NCBI GenBank assembly: GCA_963855995.1
Contig: OY979718.1
Location: 36,409,059 to 36,473,058, forward strand
Direction: 5' to 3'
DNA: 64,000 bases
Source of the DNA: Muricea muricata
Taxonomy: Eukaryota > Cnidaria > Anthozoa > Malacalcyonacea > Plexauridae
The notes below the pieces were generated by a model. The model searched no databases and had not been told where the DNA came from. It worked only from the letters and a program-made list of their open reading frames with translations. Made by a program: the position numbers and the translations under genes. Positions within the stretch are counted from its first letter, which is position 1. Each line of letters opens with the position of its first letter. This document shows, piece by piece, positions 1-12,595 of the stretch.

Positions 1-96
1 GTCCTTTTGCATTGATGCAACGTGTTGCTCGTGTGACCATGCAATCAAAAGAACGTTGGATTGTTTGCTGGTCGATGCTGCGGCACTCGGTAACAA

Positions 97-399
97 TTGC
101 TTCACGAAGCTGTCGCAAATTGTTGGGTTGCTCATCATGCGGCACGTTTTAAATTCTGTAATCAATTTGTAAGTACCGTTGAGCAAAACCCTGGTTTCCT
201 AGATCAGTTAATAGTATCACACGAAGCAATTTCCAGCTTAAATTCGGAAATAAACAAAAGGAATGTCAGCAAATACGCAGCGCATGGCGGTGGGCACCCA
301 GCCACAAACCCAGAACCACAACAGCCTTGTTTTTCTAAATTTTATGATTGCTTTCCAAAAGTTCGTAAAACAAAAATAAAAGAGCATCCATTTGTCTAA
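97..399 (+). pseudogene. Tc1/mariner-like (IS630-type) transposase relic
   Basis: This open stretch of about 100 codons has no good ATG and resembles the middle of Tc1/mariner-type DDE transposases. In that family a phrase of the form 'ILFSDEATF..G.VN..N.R.W....P' surrounds the second catalytic aspartate. Here the equivalent is QLIVSHEAISS followed by EINKRNVSKYAAHGGGHP, so the spacing is kept but the aspartate is replaced by histidine. No third catalytic residue or terminal inverted repeat is visible nearby. I read it as a short dead fragment. The alternative is a chance open frame, because the match is remembered and not computed. Confidence 0.45.
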
Positions 400-946
400 T
401 GTTTCGATTTGAACTTCATTTAAACACTGTGCGTACGATAAAATAAAAGCATTAATTAAGGCACTTCAAGGCCATTTTTAGCAAATTTGTGCACTTTTGC
501 AAAATGTATATTGAAATTGAAACTTCGATATCTCGGCGAATATTGCATGAAAAAGCATATAAGGCATATCAAATTTTAAGTTAGACATTAATGAAAGCGA
601 AGAACATGTTTTCCGTGTGATAAACTCTTTAGTTTCGGCGTTACGTTTAATCAAACAGGTTAATTTTTTTGCGCCACCCGGTACATATATGCAAAACGTG
701 CATGCTTCACTTCACACAATACTGTTCCTTGTTTCACTCTACACTATATTGTTCAAGTTCTTGAAAAGCTTTTACAACATCAGTTTGGCAGTCGGGATGG
801 ATACTATTGTCCTCGAAGATAATCTTTTGAAGGACCGATAAAAAGCAAGCCATGTGGACGGATAGTTCAAATCCAATAGTTAAAACGACGCCAAAAAACT
901 TACGACCGCTTTCGCAGTTTCTCCATCTTTAAAGCTGGCCAAGAGC
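400..946. other. No gene seen
   Basis: AT-rich sequence with scattered short open frames on both strands. None has a recognisable motif, codon pattern or splice context. No repeat structure stands out. Confidence 0.5.
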
Positions 947-1048
947 TCACTGCCAAGATACAACATTGACTTTGCCCTTGGTAAGGATTAATCCAGGGGA
1001 ATCGACTCCCTTCTTCTGAAGCCAGGTAGCTGGAGCTGAGTCTCCATC
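947..1048 (-). CDS. Candidate minus-strand exon, unknown protein
   Basis: On the minus strand a pyrimidine-rich stretch ends in TTTTAAG at about 1049, a possible splice acceptor. It is followed by a protein-like frame containing DGDSAPATWLQ and GLILTKGKVNVV that stops at 949-947. A different frame just beyond reads SFKDGETAKAVVSFL, and its resemblance to the first phrase (KDG-acidic-S/T-A) suggests a one-base frameshift in a decayed exon. A third frame is also open for about 50 codons, so the true frame is uncertain. I do not recognise the family. It may belong with the minus-strand frames at 1700-1855 and 2509-2718. Confidence 0.25.
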   Translation of the reverse strand, partial: DGDSAPATWLQKKGVDSPGLILTKGKVNVVSWQ

Positions 1049-1557
1049 CTTAAAATAGAAACCCAAATGAATTGCTACTTAAAAGTTCAACATATTGTGA
1101 CAAGCTAGATTTTTAAATCTAGGGAGAATCCAATTATGACTGTGACATTTAACTCGCTAGAGGGTTATTGTGTTAGACAAGTATAGAGTAGAAACATACT
1201 TATGTTGAAACTCAAACCAGTTGAGTAAATTTATACTGTCAGAGTACATGTCGTTGATAAATTTTCTCAACTGTTCCCAGTTTGAAATTCGAGATAGGTC
1301 TTTTTGTCACACAATTTTACATCTGTTGCAAAAGCTCCCCCTTACCTCAATAAACGGGATTACATCCACTTTGCTCTTGGATGTCTTAGTTCTCGATTTA
1401 AAAAGCTGATTGATGCTCTTTATCAAATGAAGTACTTTTATTTCTGAAAAATAGAAGGGAGCATATATTTATGATCATACAGAAAAAATGAACAACTTGT
1501 TGTAACGATGAAGACAAGCCTGAACAATTCATTGCTGCATTCAGTGTTCATTGTTTT

Positions 1558-1618
1558 CAATATATTGTTCAGCATTGTTAACCTTACATCAGGTGTAACA
1601 ATGCTGAACAATATATTG
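1558..1618. repeat. Perfect 23-bp inverted repeat (hairpin)
   Basis: Two perfectly complementary 23-base arms lie at 1558-1580 and 1596-1618 around a 15-base loop; the loop itself can extend the stem by four pairs with a bulge. Similar GAACAAT motifs recur on both sides, so the wider 1510-1640 region is quasi-palindromic. The short open frames on both strands here are mirror translations of the hairpin and not genes. It may be the core of a small MITE. Confidence 0.8.
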
Positions 1619-1699
1619 TTCACAACAATAAACAATGCAGGCAGGAAAACATTTTTTAGGCCTATTGATTACATAGAAAGTCAAGATATAATTACCAGT

Positions 1700-1855
1700 T
1701 TAGTGCCCATGTGGTAAATTGATGATACCCTTTCCAATCCCATAATATATTATGATATCCAATTCATCCTTCAATCTGTTTTTGCACGTTTGCATATAAG
1801 TTTTTTCATCTTCTTCTTCTGGCTTACCCAATGTTCGGCGTACCTCTTGAACTAA
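1700..1855 (-). CDS. Candidate minus-strand exon, unknown charged protein
   Basis: A good acceptor (pyrimidines then TTTTCAG, AG at 1857-1856) precedes 51 open codons beginning LVQEVRRTLGKPEEEDEKTY and continuing through a lysine/glutamate-rich helix to DELDIIIYYGIGKG. The other two phases after this acceptor stop quickly, so only phase 0 is possible. The segment is more protein-like than surrounding DNA. A possible donor (AAGG|GTATC) lies near its end; otherwise it stops at 1702-1700. Family not recognised. It could be an exon of a real minus-strand gene or of a decayed element. Confidence 0.35.
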   Translation of the reverse strand, partial: LVQEVRRTLGKPEEEDEKTYMQTCKNRLKDELDIIIYYGIGKGIINLPHGH

Positions 1856-2107
1856 CTGAAAAGATAGTTAGGTAAACAGATACTGAGATACAAGCCTCTC
1901 CACTTAAAAATGATAAATTTAAAATGAAAAGTAAAAGACTTTTAATGTCATAACATACTTCCCCTAAATATTCTAGTATTGAGGAAGGTTCCATGACATT
2001 GTTTCGAACCTTTGATCATATTTTGAGCTGTCTTTACAGAGTATTGAAACAGTTCCACATAATACAAACACTGAGACTATCATAATATCATGTATGTGCT
2101 AACTTAA

Positions 2108-3057
2108 CTTAAAACACTCATTAATATTCAATAGGCATTTCGACCAATCACGTCGTTGCTTTCTCCCACGTGCATATGCTTTTATACCCAATAAATTACT
2201 CAACATTCTAAAAGCCCGGAGAGGGATTTGATATCGGCTTCAGGGAAATATGGGGTATAATAGAAGAACAAAGCAATGCAAATGAACATGAATTATTATA
2301 TAACGACACATGAACATTATATAATGACACATGTGCATTATACTGTATAATTTTCGTATAATAATTTTCATATAATAATTTTTGTATATTTTTCATCTCA
2401 TTTCTTTATGAGTACATGTACAAACATAAATCCAAACTAAAACGCACAACGATATGACTTTTAATTCGACACTTCACAACAACATACTATTTTAGACAAA
2501 CGTAGAAATCAAATCATACTACGCATTAAGTCATCAGTTTCTTCAAAGTCAATCAATTCAAGATCTTTGAGAATGTCTGACGAACTTTCTTGTACTGACT
2601 CGCTTAAACTTGGTTTATTTACAAGGGTTCCTTCACTTTTGCCGATATCAATACTTGCACCACTGTAATCTGGAGGGGCGAGTGTATTACTGACATTTGT
2701 TGTGCCAAACTTGACTTCTCATAGCTAAACAAGGCGTTAGAACGATGGCCTGTCCTATCTCGAATCAAGTTGAGATAGTAATCAGTTGAAGACGTGTCTC
2801 TGATTTAATCTAAGTTAACAATGAGTTATTGCCGTAACTGGGCTTTAGGCAGCGTTTACCATATACGAAACACTGCATGCGTAAAAGCTATTCATTCTTT
2901 GAAATCAATAGAATACTATTTTGGCTGATTTGAATTTGTAAGGGTGCCAATAACTGAACAGGTCTACTCTTTTTGTCACACCTAATATGGTCGAATAATT
3001 TACTGATTACTCTCAAGTCGGTCTCAATGCCTATTGAATATTAATGAGTGTTTTAAG
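2108..3057. repeat. 950-bp segment bounded by perfect 32-bp inverted repeats
   Basis: The 32 bases at 2108-2139 reappear as an exact reverse complement at 3026-3057. The arms contain ACACTCATTAATATTCAATA. No clear target duplication was found, so this may be a non-autonomous DNA element or two inverted copies of a smaller repeat. The enclosed DNA includes AT-rich direct repeats (about 2285-2395) and the minus-strand frame at 2509-2718. Confidence 0.65.
2509..2718 (-). CDS. Candidate minus-strand C-terminal exon, acidic tail
   Basis: A 69-codon frame without any methionine start runs to TGA at 2511-2509. Its composition is rich in serine, acidic and hydrophilic residues, with phrases such as APPDYSGASIDIGKSEG and DILKDLELIDFEETDD, which looks like a disordered C-terminal tail. 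A frame of this length without a start codon suggests an exon; a weak acceptor (CTATGAG) precedes it. The family is not recognised. It lies inside the 2108-3057 inverted-repeat segment, so it could instead be carried by that element. Confidence 0.35.
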   Translation of the reverse strand, partial: EVKFGTTNVSNTLAPPDYSGASIDIGKSEGTLVNKPSLSESVQESSSDILKDLELIDFEETDDLMRSMI

Positions 3058-3287
3058 CCATTCAAAACACTCGTAAGTCGTGTTTTATGTGATATAAAAA
3101 TGTGATATAAACATTTGTAGAGCACAGGTTTTGCACAGACCTTTGAGCACTTCGAACGCTTAAAATTACATTTCTTTGATTTGCTCCATCGCTGACATTA
3201 TTATCAATACTCTATCAATCCCTATAAGTTGAAAATTATATTAGATTATATTTTGAAGCTCAATGTATATTCACACACAGGTCTATA

Positions 3288-3672
3288 AGGGGAAGCATCC
3301 ATACTCAACTTGCCACGAGAAACGTCAATTTGACGTTTGTGAGTGTGTGGGTTATTTTCTTTGACGTTTTGCCTGTGGCAAAATGATAAAAAGATGTTTA
3401 GTATAATGTATAATTCTTAAAACTGATATACGCGACACAAACCTGCACAATATTTTTTTGGAATCAAGGAATATACAAAACAAACAAGCTTCCTTATTTC
3501 GCCAGACGGTAAATTCAAAGTCATATATTTATATTGAAGGAAACATAATAAAAAATCCAGTATTCACCTTGTTTTTTTGTTGCCACGGATTGACGTTTCT
3601 AGGTGGGTGGGTAAGGAAAAGAAACGTCAAATTGACGTTTTTCGCGGCAAGTTGAGTATGGATGCTTCCCCT
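3288..3672. mobile_element. 385-bp MITE with long terminal inverted repeats
   Basis: The left end AGGGGAAGCATCCATACTCA and its continuation through AACTTGCC reappear inverted at the right end, finishing GGATGCTTCCCCT at 3672. Just inside each end is a small palindrome of the form ACGTCAATTTGACGT. Weaker complementarity continues for about 90 bases from each end. Flanks are TATA on the left and AATA on the right, compatible with a TA target duplication but not decisive. There is no coding capacity. Confidence 0.8.
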
Positions 3673-3779
3673 AATATAGACAATATAGTTTCGTTATACA
3701 ATAAACATCGGTATAAAATACAGTTAAAAACACAAAGATCTTTACTTACCAGAATCGAGCGCAGTTGAACTTGTCAAAT

Positions 3780-3890
3780 GAGCAACGCGAATTGCACACG
3801 CGAGATGACGCAACCAGAGAGCACGAATTGCACACGCAATTCACGCTGACGTGTACTGCTTACGTGAGAGCACGAATTGCACACGCAATA
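3780..3890 (+). repeat. Dispersed direct repeat rich in CACGAATTGCACACGCAAT
   Basis: Three copies of a motif close to CACGAATTGCACACGCAAT occur between 3785 and 3892, two of them preceded by GAGAG. They lie directly against the left end of the fold-back at 3891-4999. Related CGCGA-rich sequence appears on the far side of that fold-back. Confidence 0.6.
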
Positions 3891-4999
3891 CCTCTGGCAA
3901 GTGTAATGTACATTTTTTATAAGAAAAAAGATAGGGAAATGCAGAATTTTGGCAGTTAAACGGCGATTTTAGGCGCAACTACCGATTGATCTTGATTTTC
4001 TAGACGAATTTTACTGATAAATGATACGCTGCTTCTTTTTAGCGAAAAAGAATTCAACGAATGCCATATTTGATGGCGAAAATGAGAAAAGACTTCAGGA
4101 GTGAGAATTTCTGGCAATCTGATGATTCGAACTGAATTTGGCACCTTATATGTGAGTTGTTGTTTTTGAACTACCTCATATTTATCAAATTAGCAATATA
4201 TCTTTGTGTAGCGAATTCTTGTATGAAAGGGTTCTGTGTTCTTCGTAACCTAAACACTTTATTTATGAATCAAGAATGTCGCAGAAAACAAAGTTAATAT
4301 AGCAACTTGAACAAACATTGTCATGAAGCAAGGGTACTCAAAAATACAAATAGGCTCTATTTAAATGAGTATTCACAAACTACTTCAGCAATATCTCAAT
4401 AGCTAAATACACTGTTGTTGATGTTGTGGTCAGGATTATTATTGTTGTTGTTATTGTTATAATTATAAATCCTGACCACATCAACAACAGTGCATTTAGC
4501 TATTGAGATATTGCTGAAGTAGTTTGTGAATACTCATTTAAATAGAGCCTATTTGTATTTTTGAGTACCCTTGCTTCATGACACTGTTTGTTCAAGTTGC
4601 TATATTCACTCTATTTTCATAAATAAAGTGTTTAGGTTAAGAAGAACACAGAACCCTTTCATACAAGAATTCACTACACAAAGATATATTTCTAATTTGA
4701 TAAATATGAGGTAGTTCAAAAACAACAACTCACATATAAGGTGCCAAATTCCAGCTGGAATTCAGTTCGAATCATCAGATTGCCAGAAATTCTCACTCCT
4801 GAAGTCTTTTCTCATTTCGCCGTTAAATATGGTATTCGTTGAATTGTTTCTTGCTAAAAAGAAGCAGCGTATCATTTATCAGTAAAATTCGTCAAGAAAA
4901 TAAAGATCAATCGGTAGTTGCGCCTAAAATCGCCGTTTAACTGCCAAAATTCTGCATTTCCCTATCTTTTTCCTAATAAACAATGTGCATTCCAGAGGT
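3891..4999. mobile_element. 1.1-kb fold-back (long palindrome) element
   Basis: Sequence from about 3891 to 4441 is repeated as a near-exact reverse complement from about 4469 to 4999, with a short AT-rich loop centred near 4455 flanked by GTGGTCAGGATT and AATCCTGACCAC. The outer ends are ACCTCTGG and CCAGAGGT. The arms differ by a few substitutions and small indels. Short open frames occur in both arms but mirror each other and have no known motif. The structure matches fold-back type DNA elements; transposition machinery must come from elsewhere. Confidence 0.85.
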
Positions 5000-5033
5000 T
5001 CGAGCATGCGCATTAATTGTCACGCCAGATCTG

Positions 5034-5165
5034 TGACGCGAGAAATTGACGCGAGCAAATCTGACGCGAGCAAATTTGACGCGAGCAAATCTGACGCGAG
5101 CAAATCTGGCGCGAGCAAATCTGACGCGAGCAAGTCTGACGCGAGCAAATCTGACGCGAGCAATC
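5034..5165 (+). repeat. 15-bp tandem repeat (minisatellite), about 9 units
   Basis: The unit TGACGCGAGCAAATC is repeated from 5034 to 5165, with seven full 15-base units and shorter first (13) and last (14) units. Variants include TGGCGCG and CAAGTC. Because 15 is divisible by three, both strands show spurious open frames (a serine/aspartate repeat one way, arginine/glutamine/isoleucine/cysteine the other). It directly follows the fold-back at 3891-4999 and may be part of that element's end. Confidence 0.9.
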
Positions 5166-6146
5166 TGACGAAAATCGCGGACATAAATTTTGCTTAGTGA
5201 GACATCTGGTTCTATACCTGATCTGTGGCTCTATGTTCGGACAAGTCACAGACTCACAGTCGAACTGATATTTGATAGCCGGTACTGGTTTCTGATTGGT
5301 TCTGCAATCAAGTCGGACGTCTGCGAAACTAACTACACGCGTCCTAATTGCCAAAGTTTGATCCTTTTGTTGTCCAAGCTCATGAACATGTCACAGATTA
5401 ATCACACTTTTGACAAACATAAGCGGAAATTAATTTGAAATATTGCTTGGTAGTATTAAACTTGAGATTTCAAAAGAAACTAGTGATATGTGTATAATAA
5501 CTGTATATGTATATTCCAATCCGATAGACGTATTTTGTTCAGCGGCTTATCCACAATAGAGTTAGGTATTTTTTACATCAAGAATCAATCTTGGTCAAAA
5601 ATTTTTGGGGCTGAACGGAATTCCTACAAAAATGGGAAGTTATGGGAAAAAAGTATTCATCATAGAGTTACTCTAATTATCAGTATTAAATTCCCGCTTT
5701 ACATATATAAAATTCAATTGATTTCGTATTACCAGGATGTTCTTATTATAAGAATTAAATTCTATCGTGCGTAAAAATAATTCTTAAAATGAGAAAATAA
5801 ATCTTTCGAGTACTTTACCGAGATTAATTTTCTAATATCAAGATTCCTGTTCTAAAAACAAGGAATATTTTCTTGTAAATTTTCTTAGCAAGAAATAATT
5901 ACTTAAAACTAGAAAAATAGTCTCAAAAATAAGAATATTATTCTAGCTTAGAAATCGATTTTTTGCAGTGTAGGTTACACTTATACAGCTGCTTAATTAT
6001 AGTATTATAAACACATTGATGCAAAATCTGGAATCTGTCTGCGATTTTTTATCCTAAGCATCACTATGGTTTGATAAAATAAGTAAATAGACCACAATAC
6101 ATAAATTGTCGTTTTCACTACTCTTTGATCTTTATAGCTATATGCG
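5166..6146. other. No gene seen
   Basis: No coding or RNA feature is supported. Around 5760-5970 the sequence is a diffuse series of TTCTTA/TAAGAA-like words ending in TTTTTTGCAGTGTAGG, the kind of terminus seen on some MITEs, but I could not find a convincing partner end. Confidence 0.4.
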
Positions 6147-6648
6147 TAATATGAGAGCGAGTCGCGTGTGCACTTCATCATTGCGTGTGTAAACGGGGGA
6201 TAATAATAGAGTAACATTGGTTCAGCTAGTAAGAGTGTTTCATATTGCGATTTGTGAGTATATTGCATAAAAGCAAAACACAAATTATGGCTGTGAACTA
6301 TGTACTTGAATATCTAAGTCTAGAATATCATAAATACAGCGATCGCAAGAGCATAGCAATCTACAAAAGTATACGTATGTTTACTTTGTCTTTGATTTGG
6401 TAGAATGAAAAGTTTATAAGACATAGACATAATACGTCTGCTTGATTTTAATATTATAATACGAGAGCGCTTCGTCATGTGTCACTGTTGTTTATTTGAT
6501 GTGCAAACGGGGAAATGTTATATAGTAACAAACGTTTAAAGATGCAGCATTGATCCTGGCTTTAATATACATGCTGCTTGATTCTACTGTTACGAGAGCA
6601 CGTTCACTTTATCACTGTGCGCTTATTTGATGTGCAAATGGGGAAAAG
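6147..6648 (+). repeat. Three diverged direct copies of a ~60-bp repeat
   Basis: Segments at about 6147-6210, 6459-6520 and 6592-6648 share the order: GAGAGC, then a GT/CA-rich stretch with TCA(C/T)T, then TTATTTGATGTGCAAACGGGGA (or a variant), then an AT-rich tail with AACA. Copies two and three are closest. No coding potential is seen. They may be a dispersed repeat family clustered here. Confidence 0.55.
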
Positions 6649-7183
6649 CTATTAACAAACACAGCCAGGGTTACACGAACGATTTTTTTCTCGCGCCGGC
6701 AACGCAACGAGTCAAATTCATCCCGCTGCCGGTGCGAGTGATAAAAATGTCCGTGTTTCATGTCCTGCGTGGCAACGCAATTGTAATTTAATCTCTTCGG
6801 CCACGTTCCGAAAGGTTGATGTAACATGACTATATGTACCATCACAACTATAGATTTCTATTAGCTATGGATGGATGAGCCAATCAGAGTGTTTGTTCTG
6901 AACTTTACTGAACATTACGCGCTGTTTCATGTTTTAAACATTCTTGTAAACTTCTAAATACATCCTGAATATTTTTAGTACTAGTACTAGAAGTACATTA
7001 TATGCACAAACCCCTCGCCGTTTCAATTTTTCCTACTTTGCGAAAGTAAAAGTTAATTCTTCATTATTCTAAATGACAATGACTTACCTCTGCCTTCATT
7101 GATACCTGTACTTCTCCACTTGCTTTATCTTGTATTCCCGGGCATTCTTCTTGATTAATTTTCTTCCGCAACTACATCCATCG

Positions 7184-9765
7184 CAATCTCGTTCCCCGAG
7201 CCTGCGATCCTCTTGTCGAGGAACGAGCTAGAGGCTCTGGGATAATCCATCTCATAGTCGCTTCTGATTGACCGTTGGAATAGAATGGAATGTAACAATC
7301 GAGCACATGTTAAACAAGATGGCTGCCGTCCCATAGAAGTGCGCGAGTATTCATTATTGTTTTAAGTAATATGTTCGCAGTAATTTTAATGAAGAAACGA
7401 GCAAAATATCGTTGGGGTTTTTGAAACAAGTGCAAAGACACGTAGCAATGCGAATTTTGAAAGGCGATCCGGTTTATAGTGAGTCTGACAACGAATATAT
7501 CTGAATCGAACTGACTACTGACTGGTGCTAGATAAACTAAGTGCACTATTCATGAAGTGCGTACATACAATATTTAATGGGCTGTTCTACATTCTCACGA
7601 CGTGCAGTACAGCGTTGCTTTTTATAAGTAATAAATTTGTGAAAAATATAAATCAGAACAAAGTAGCTGACTCAATTTCTCAAAATAAAAATTGGTAACA
7701 CTTTATTAAATATAATATGATTTGCTTCCAAGATGACATGTCGTTTATCATTTTACTGCATAGAAGGACAATATAGTACATTTTTATAACACAAAACTGA
7801 TTTAACAGAAAATCACTTTTCTAACACATTTGTGCAAAATTTAGTGTACACTACTTGACAAACATGCAGTTCCAAACAACAGATTTAAAATTTCAGTAAT
7901 AGTAATTAAAAGTGCAAAAAGATTATACAGTTTAGATATACAACCAATCATTCCACCAATACATCTATATATATATTTTTATTATTTGTTTTCTGTATAC
8001 TTTCATCATTTAATAAATTACAATAATACAGCTCATTAGTATCTTTAAAAATGCTATGAAGTCCATAATGTAAACCACATACTAGACTTTCACACATACT
8101 GGACTTCCACATTTGCAAGATATTATATACTGACAGAATGTCTTGTTTGCTATGGTCATTAGTAAATATAAACTAGAGTTTCAATTCAGAAAAGCTAGAT
8201 GGATGTCAAATTTGGGCAATGTTTATATCTATCGTGCCCACTCCTTTGTTATAAGCAGTACTGATGTACAGAACAGACTTAGCATCTTTAATAATCATAT
8301 CCATAAAGCTTAGGTTAAACCCAGCAGACAATAGCATTTGGGGAACTGTCTACTATAATTCAGGAAGCAAATTTTAGAAGTATTTCTTAAGGCCCTGTCA
8401 CATGGTGCAATTTTCCTGGCAACTTGCAACGCAATTCTACTCTTAAGAGATGCAAATTATAGTGACGAATGTTTGATATGTTAAGAATATATTAGCAAAC
8501 TGTGATGGAAACACGTATTTGCTAATTTTACATCTACCAAGAGTAGAATAGCGTTGCAAGTTGCACGAAAAATTGCACCGTGTGACAGGGGCTTTAAGTA
8601 AATTATCTTTTTATCAGTAAAACTAGGGTTTTACAGGCAATTTATTTCACACCAGGCCACAGCAAGTATATTCAGTATCATCTACTATACAGTACATAAC
8701 CAAAGTAATTTAGACTTATTTTTACTCTGCTTTTCACTCTCCACTCTTTTTATACCACTGTCCAGCAATATAAACTACTGTATATAACTGCCCCATTGTG
8801 CATTTGAGAAGCAAGAAATAGAATTGTTATGCAATTTTTCCATGAACAGATCCATAGCTTCTCCTGGAAAAATTGAAAATATCAAGAATTTAACAATTAA
8901 ATCACAAGCTTGAGATTTCTTTGAGGTGATTTGCAATAGTACACTAGTAGGATTCTACTAATAGTAATTATATATTAGAATAACCGCGATTTGATTTCAA
9001 TAATTTTTTTTTCAAATATCCACATTTCACTAATAATACAGGTTGCCTGGTTTTACTCACATAATCTACAGAAAATTGTGGAAATGAGTAAGCCTATAGG
9101 AAATTTCCATGCATTCATGGGAAGGGACATTCAGACTAATTGACATAAACCTCTCAGTCTATTTTGCAGGACGTATTGTCTATTGCTATAGTATTAATAC
9201 GTGTAATTGTAATAACATTTCAGTTTTTATATTAAAATGGTCTTTAAAAACAGATAATATTTACATGTATATCTAAGTGATTCTAACCATTCGACTTTCA
9301 CAAAATGTGCTTCACTAATCACGATAGCTTTACACCAAACTTGGTAAGTTTTTGACTTTAAATTCTTTTGAAAACCCGGTCGTGCTTTGCTTGTCAGTTG
9401 GCCTTGATAAAAATAATGACATCCATGATCCATGTATTGCGCTTCGTGATCGGGATTTCTTCGATATAAACAACTACAAATTTATCCGCGCCGGATTTCT
9501 GCTCTTTGAACTGAAATTTTGTTAACCTAGCGCTCTGGCGCTTCGGTTAACTCGTTATGAACAAAATCAAAAGAAAAATAAAAGAATTATTCATATATTT
9601 TCTTCGAAAAATCAAAATAAAATCTATATATAGTATTTATTTATTTTTCTATCGGTAACGCATGCGCAGTTTTATCAATGCCAAGATTTCCGGCTTCCGG
9701 TTATGGATTATCCCAGAGCCTCTCGTTCCTCGACAAGAGGATCGCAGGCTCGGGGAACGAGATTG
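7184..9765. mobile_element. 2.58-kb DNA element with TIRs and perfect 9-bp target duplication
   Basis: The left terminus (7184-7250) begins CAATCTCGTTCCCCGAGCCT and the right terminus (9703-9765) is its reverse complement, differing mainly by a 4-base indel. Each terminus is itself partly palindromic (CTCGTTCC...GGAACGAG). The 9 bases CATCCATCG occur immediately outside both ends (7175-7183 and 9766-9774). A 9-bp duplication with long TIRs is typical of Mutator-like elements and also occurs in some other superfamilies such as Merlin. The interior has no recognisable transposase, so it appears non-autonomous. Confidence 0.85.
8391..8593. mobile_element. 203-bp MITE flanked by TTAA
   Basis: The left end GGCCCTGTCACATGGTGCAA is the imperfect reverse complement of the right end, which reads ATTGCACCGTGTGACAGGGG. 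Complementarity continues through the GCAACTTGCAACGC and AGAGTAGAAT motifs for about 55 bases. TTAA sits on both sides (8387-8390 and 8594-8597), the target duplication of piggyBac and Kolobok elements. It has no coding capacity and is nested within the 7184-9765 element. Confidence 0.8.
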
Positions 9766-10149
9766 CATCCATCGTAGCACTTTCCATTTTCCCAGATGAT
9801 TTGTGATTTACAGTAATGTTAAATTGTTAAAAAAATTGCTTTGCAGATCGATAGAAAGAAATTTGTAAAATTTGCAAAATGCAAAACAATTACACTTAAA
9901 TTTCGTGTCGTGACTAATACAAAAACAAATATATCAATCCAGCCAACCACGACGTTCCTAGTCACCAGTACAACCTCGGAATTTAATGACGTCAACTAAA
10001 AGCTCGAACGTCCAAACCAACCAAGCCAAACCGACACATAATGGCGGATGACTTTTGTATCTCAGATTTAGTAACATAAAATTATATAAAAACTAAACTA
10101 GTCGAATCTTGCAACTATTACATATAAAATTTACAATTAAGCTTTGAAC
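9766..10149. other. No gene seen
   Basis: Starts with the right target duplication of the preceding element and runs to the 3' end of the minus-strand LINE. No motif is recognised. Confidence 0.4.
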
Positions 10150-12290
<2,141 letters not shown>

Positions 12291-12303
12291 TTACTCTTTA
12301 ACT

Positions 12304-12552
12304 CTAAACGTTAACGCTCTTAAGTAACAGATACGCAATACCATTCATTGGAGACGTGTTCGGTATCATTCTATGAATTTTTGTAAACGCAAATCCATTC
12401 AAGTCAATTTTTACGTACACATTTTTACTTAATATTTTTTCTTTCCATTTATTTCCAGCTTTAAGAAGGATTCCGTAGTTTCCAAACAACAAACCAATAT
12501 AGAAGATTGGATTATTCCTTGATGGTGCACAAGCTGATTCCTGAAAAATCAA
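12304..12552 (-). CDS. Candidate minus-strand terminal exon, unknown protein
   Basis: On the minus strand a strong acceptor (TTTGATTTTTCAG, AG near 12542-12541) leads into about 79 open codons starting QESACAPSRNNPIFYIGLLF and ending KSVNV before a stop at 12306-12304. Residue mix and lack of low complexity look like real protein, with a hydrophobic segment (NPIFYIGLLFGNYGILL). I do not recognise the family. It lies only 43 bases from the divergent start of the GT31 gene, and a minus-strand transcript would have its earlier exons on top of that gene, which is odd. The 5' end of the dead LINE abuts its stop. Confidence 0.3.
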   Translation of the reverse strand: MIFQESACAPSRNNPIFYIGLLFGNYGILLKAGNKWKEKILSKNVYVKIDLNGFAFTKIHRMIPNTSPMNGIAYLLLKSVNV

Positions 12553-12595
12553 AGTAAAATCTTGCGAAATTAATTTTGGTCACTGTTAATACGAA

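Noticed and set aside
1438..1717. Overlapping 65-69-codon frames on both strands
   Set aside because: They mirror each other across the perfect hairpin at 1558-1618.
5034..5165. CRISPR-like array
   Set aside because: Units are directly adjacent with no spacers, and the genome is eukaryotic.
4985..5354. Open frames on both strands encoding serine/aspartate or arginine/glutamine repeats
   Set aside because: They are translations of the 15-bp tandem array; unit length is divisible by three, so all frames stay open.
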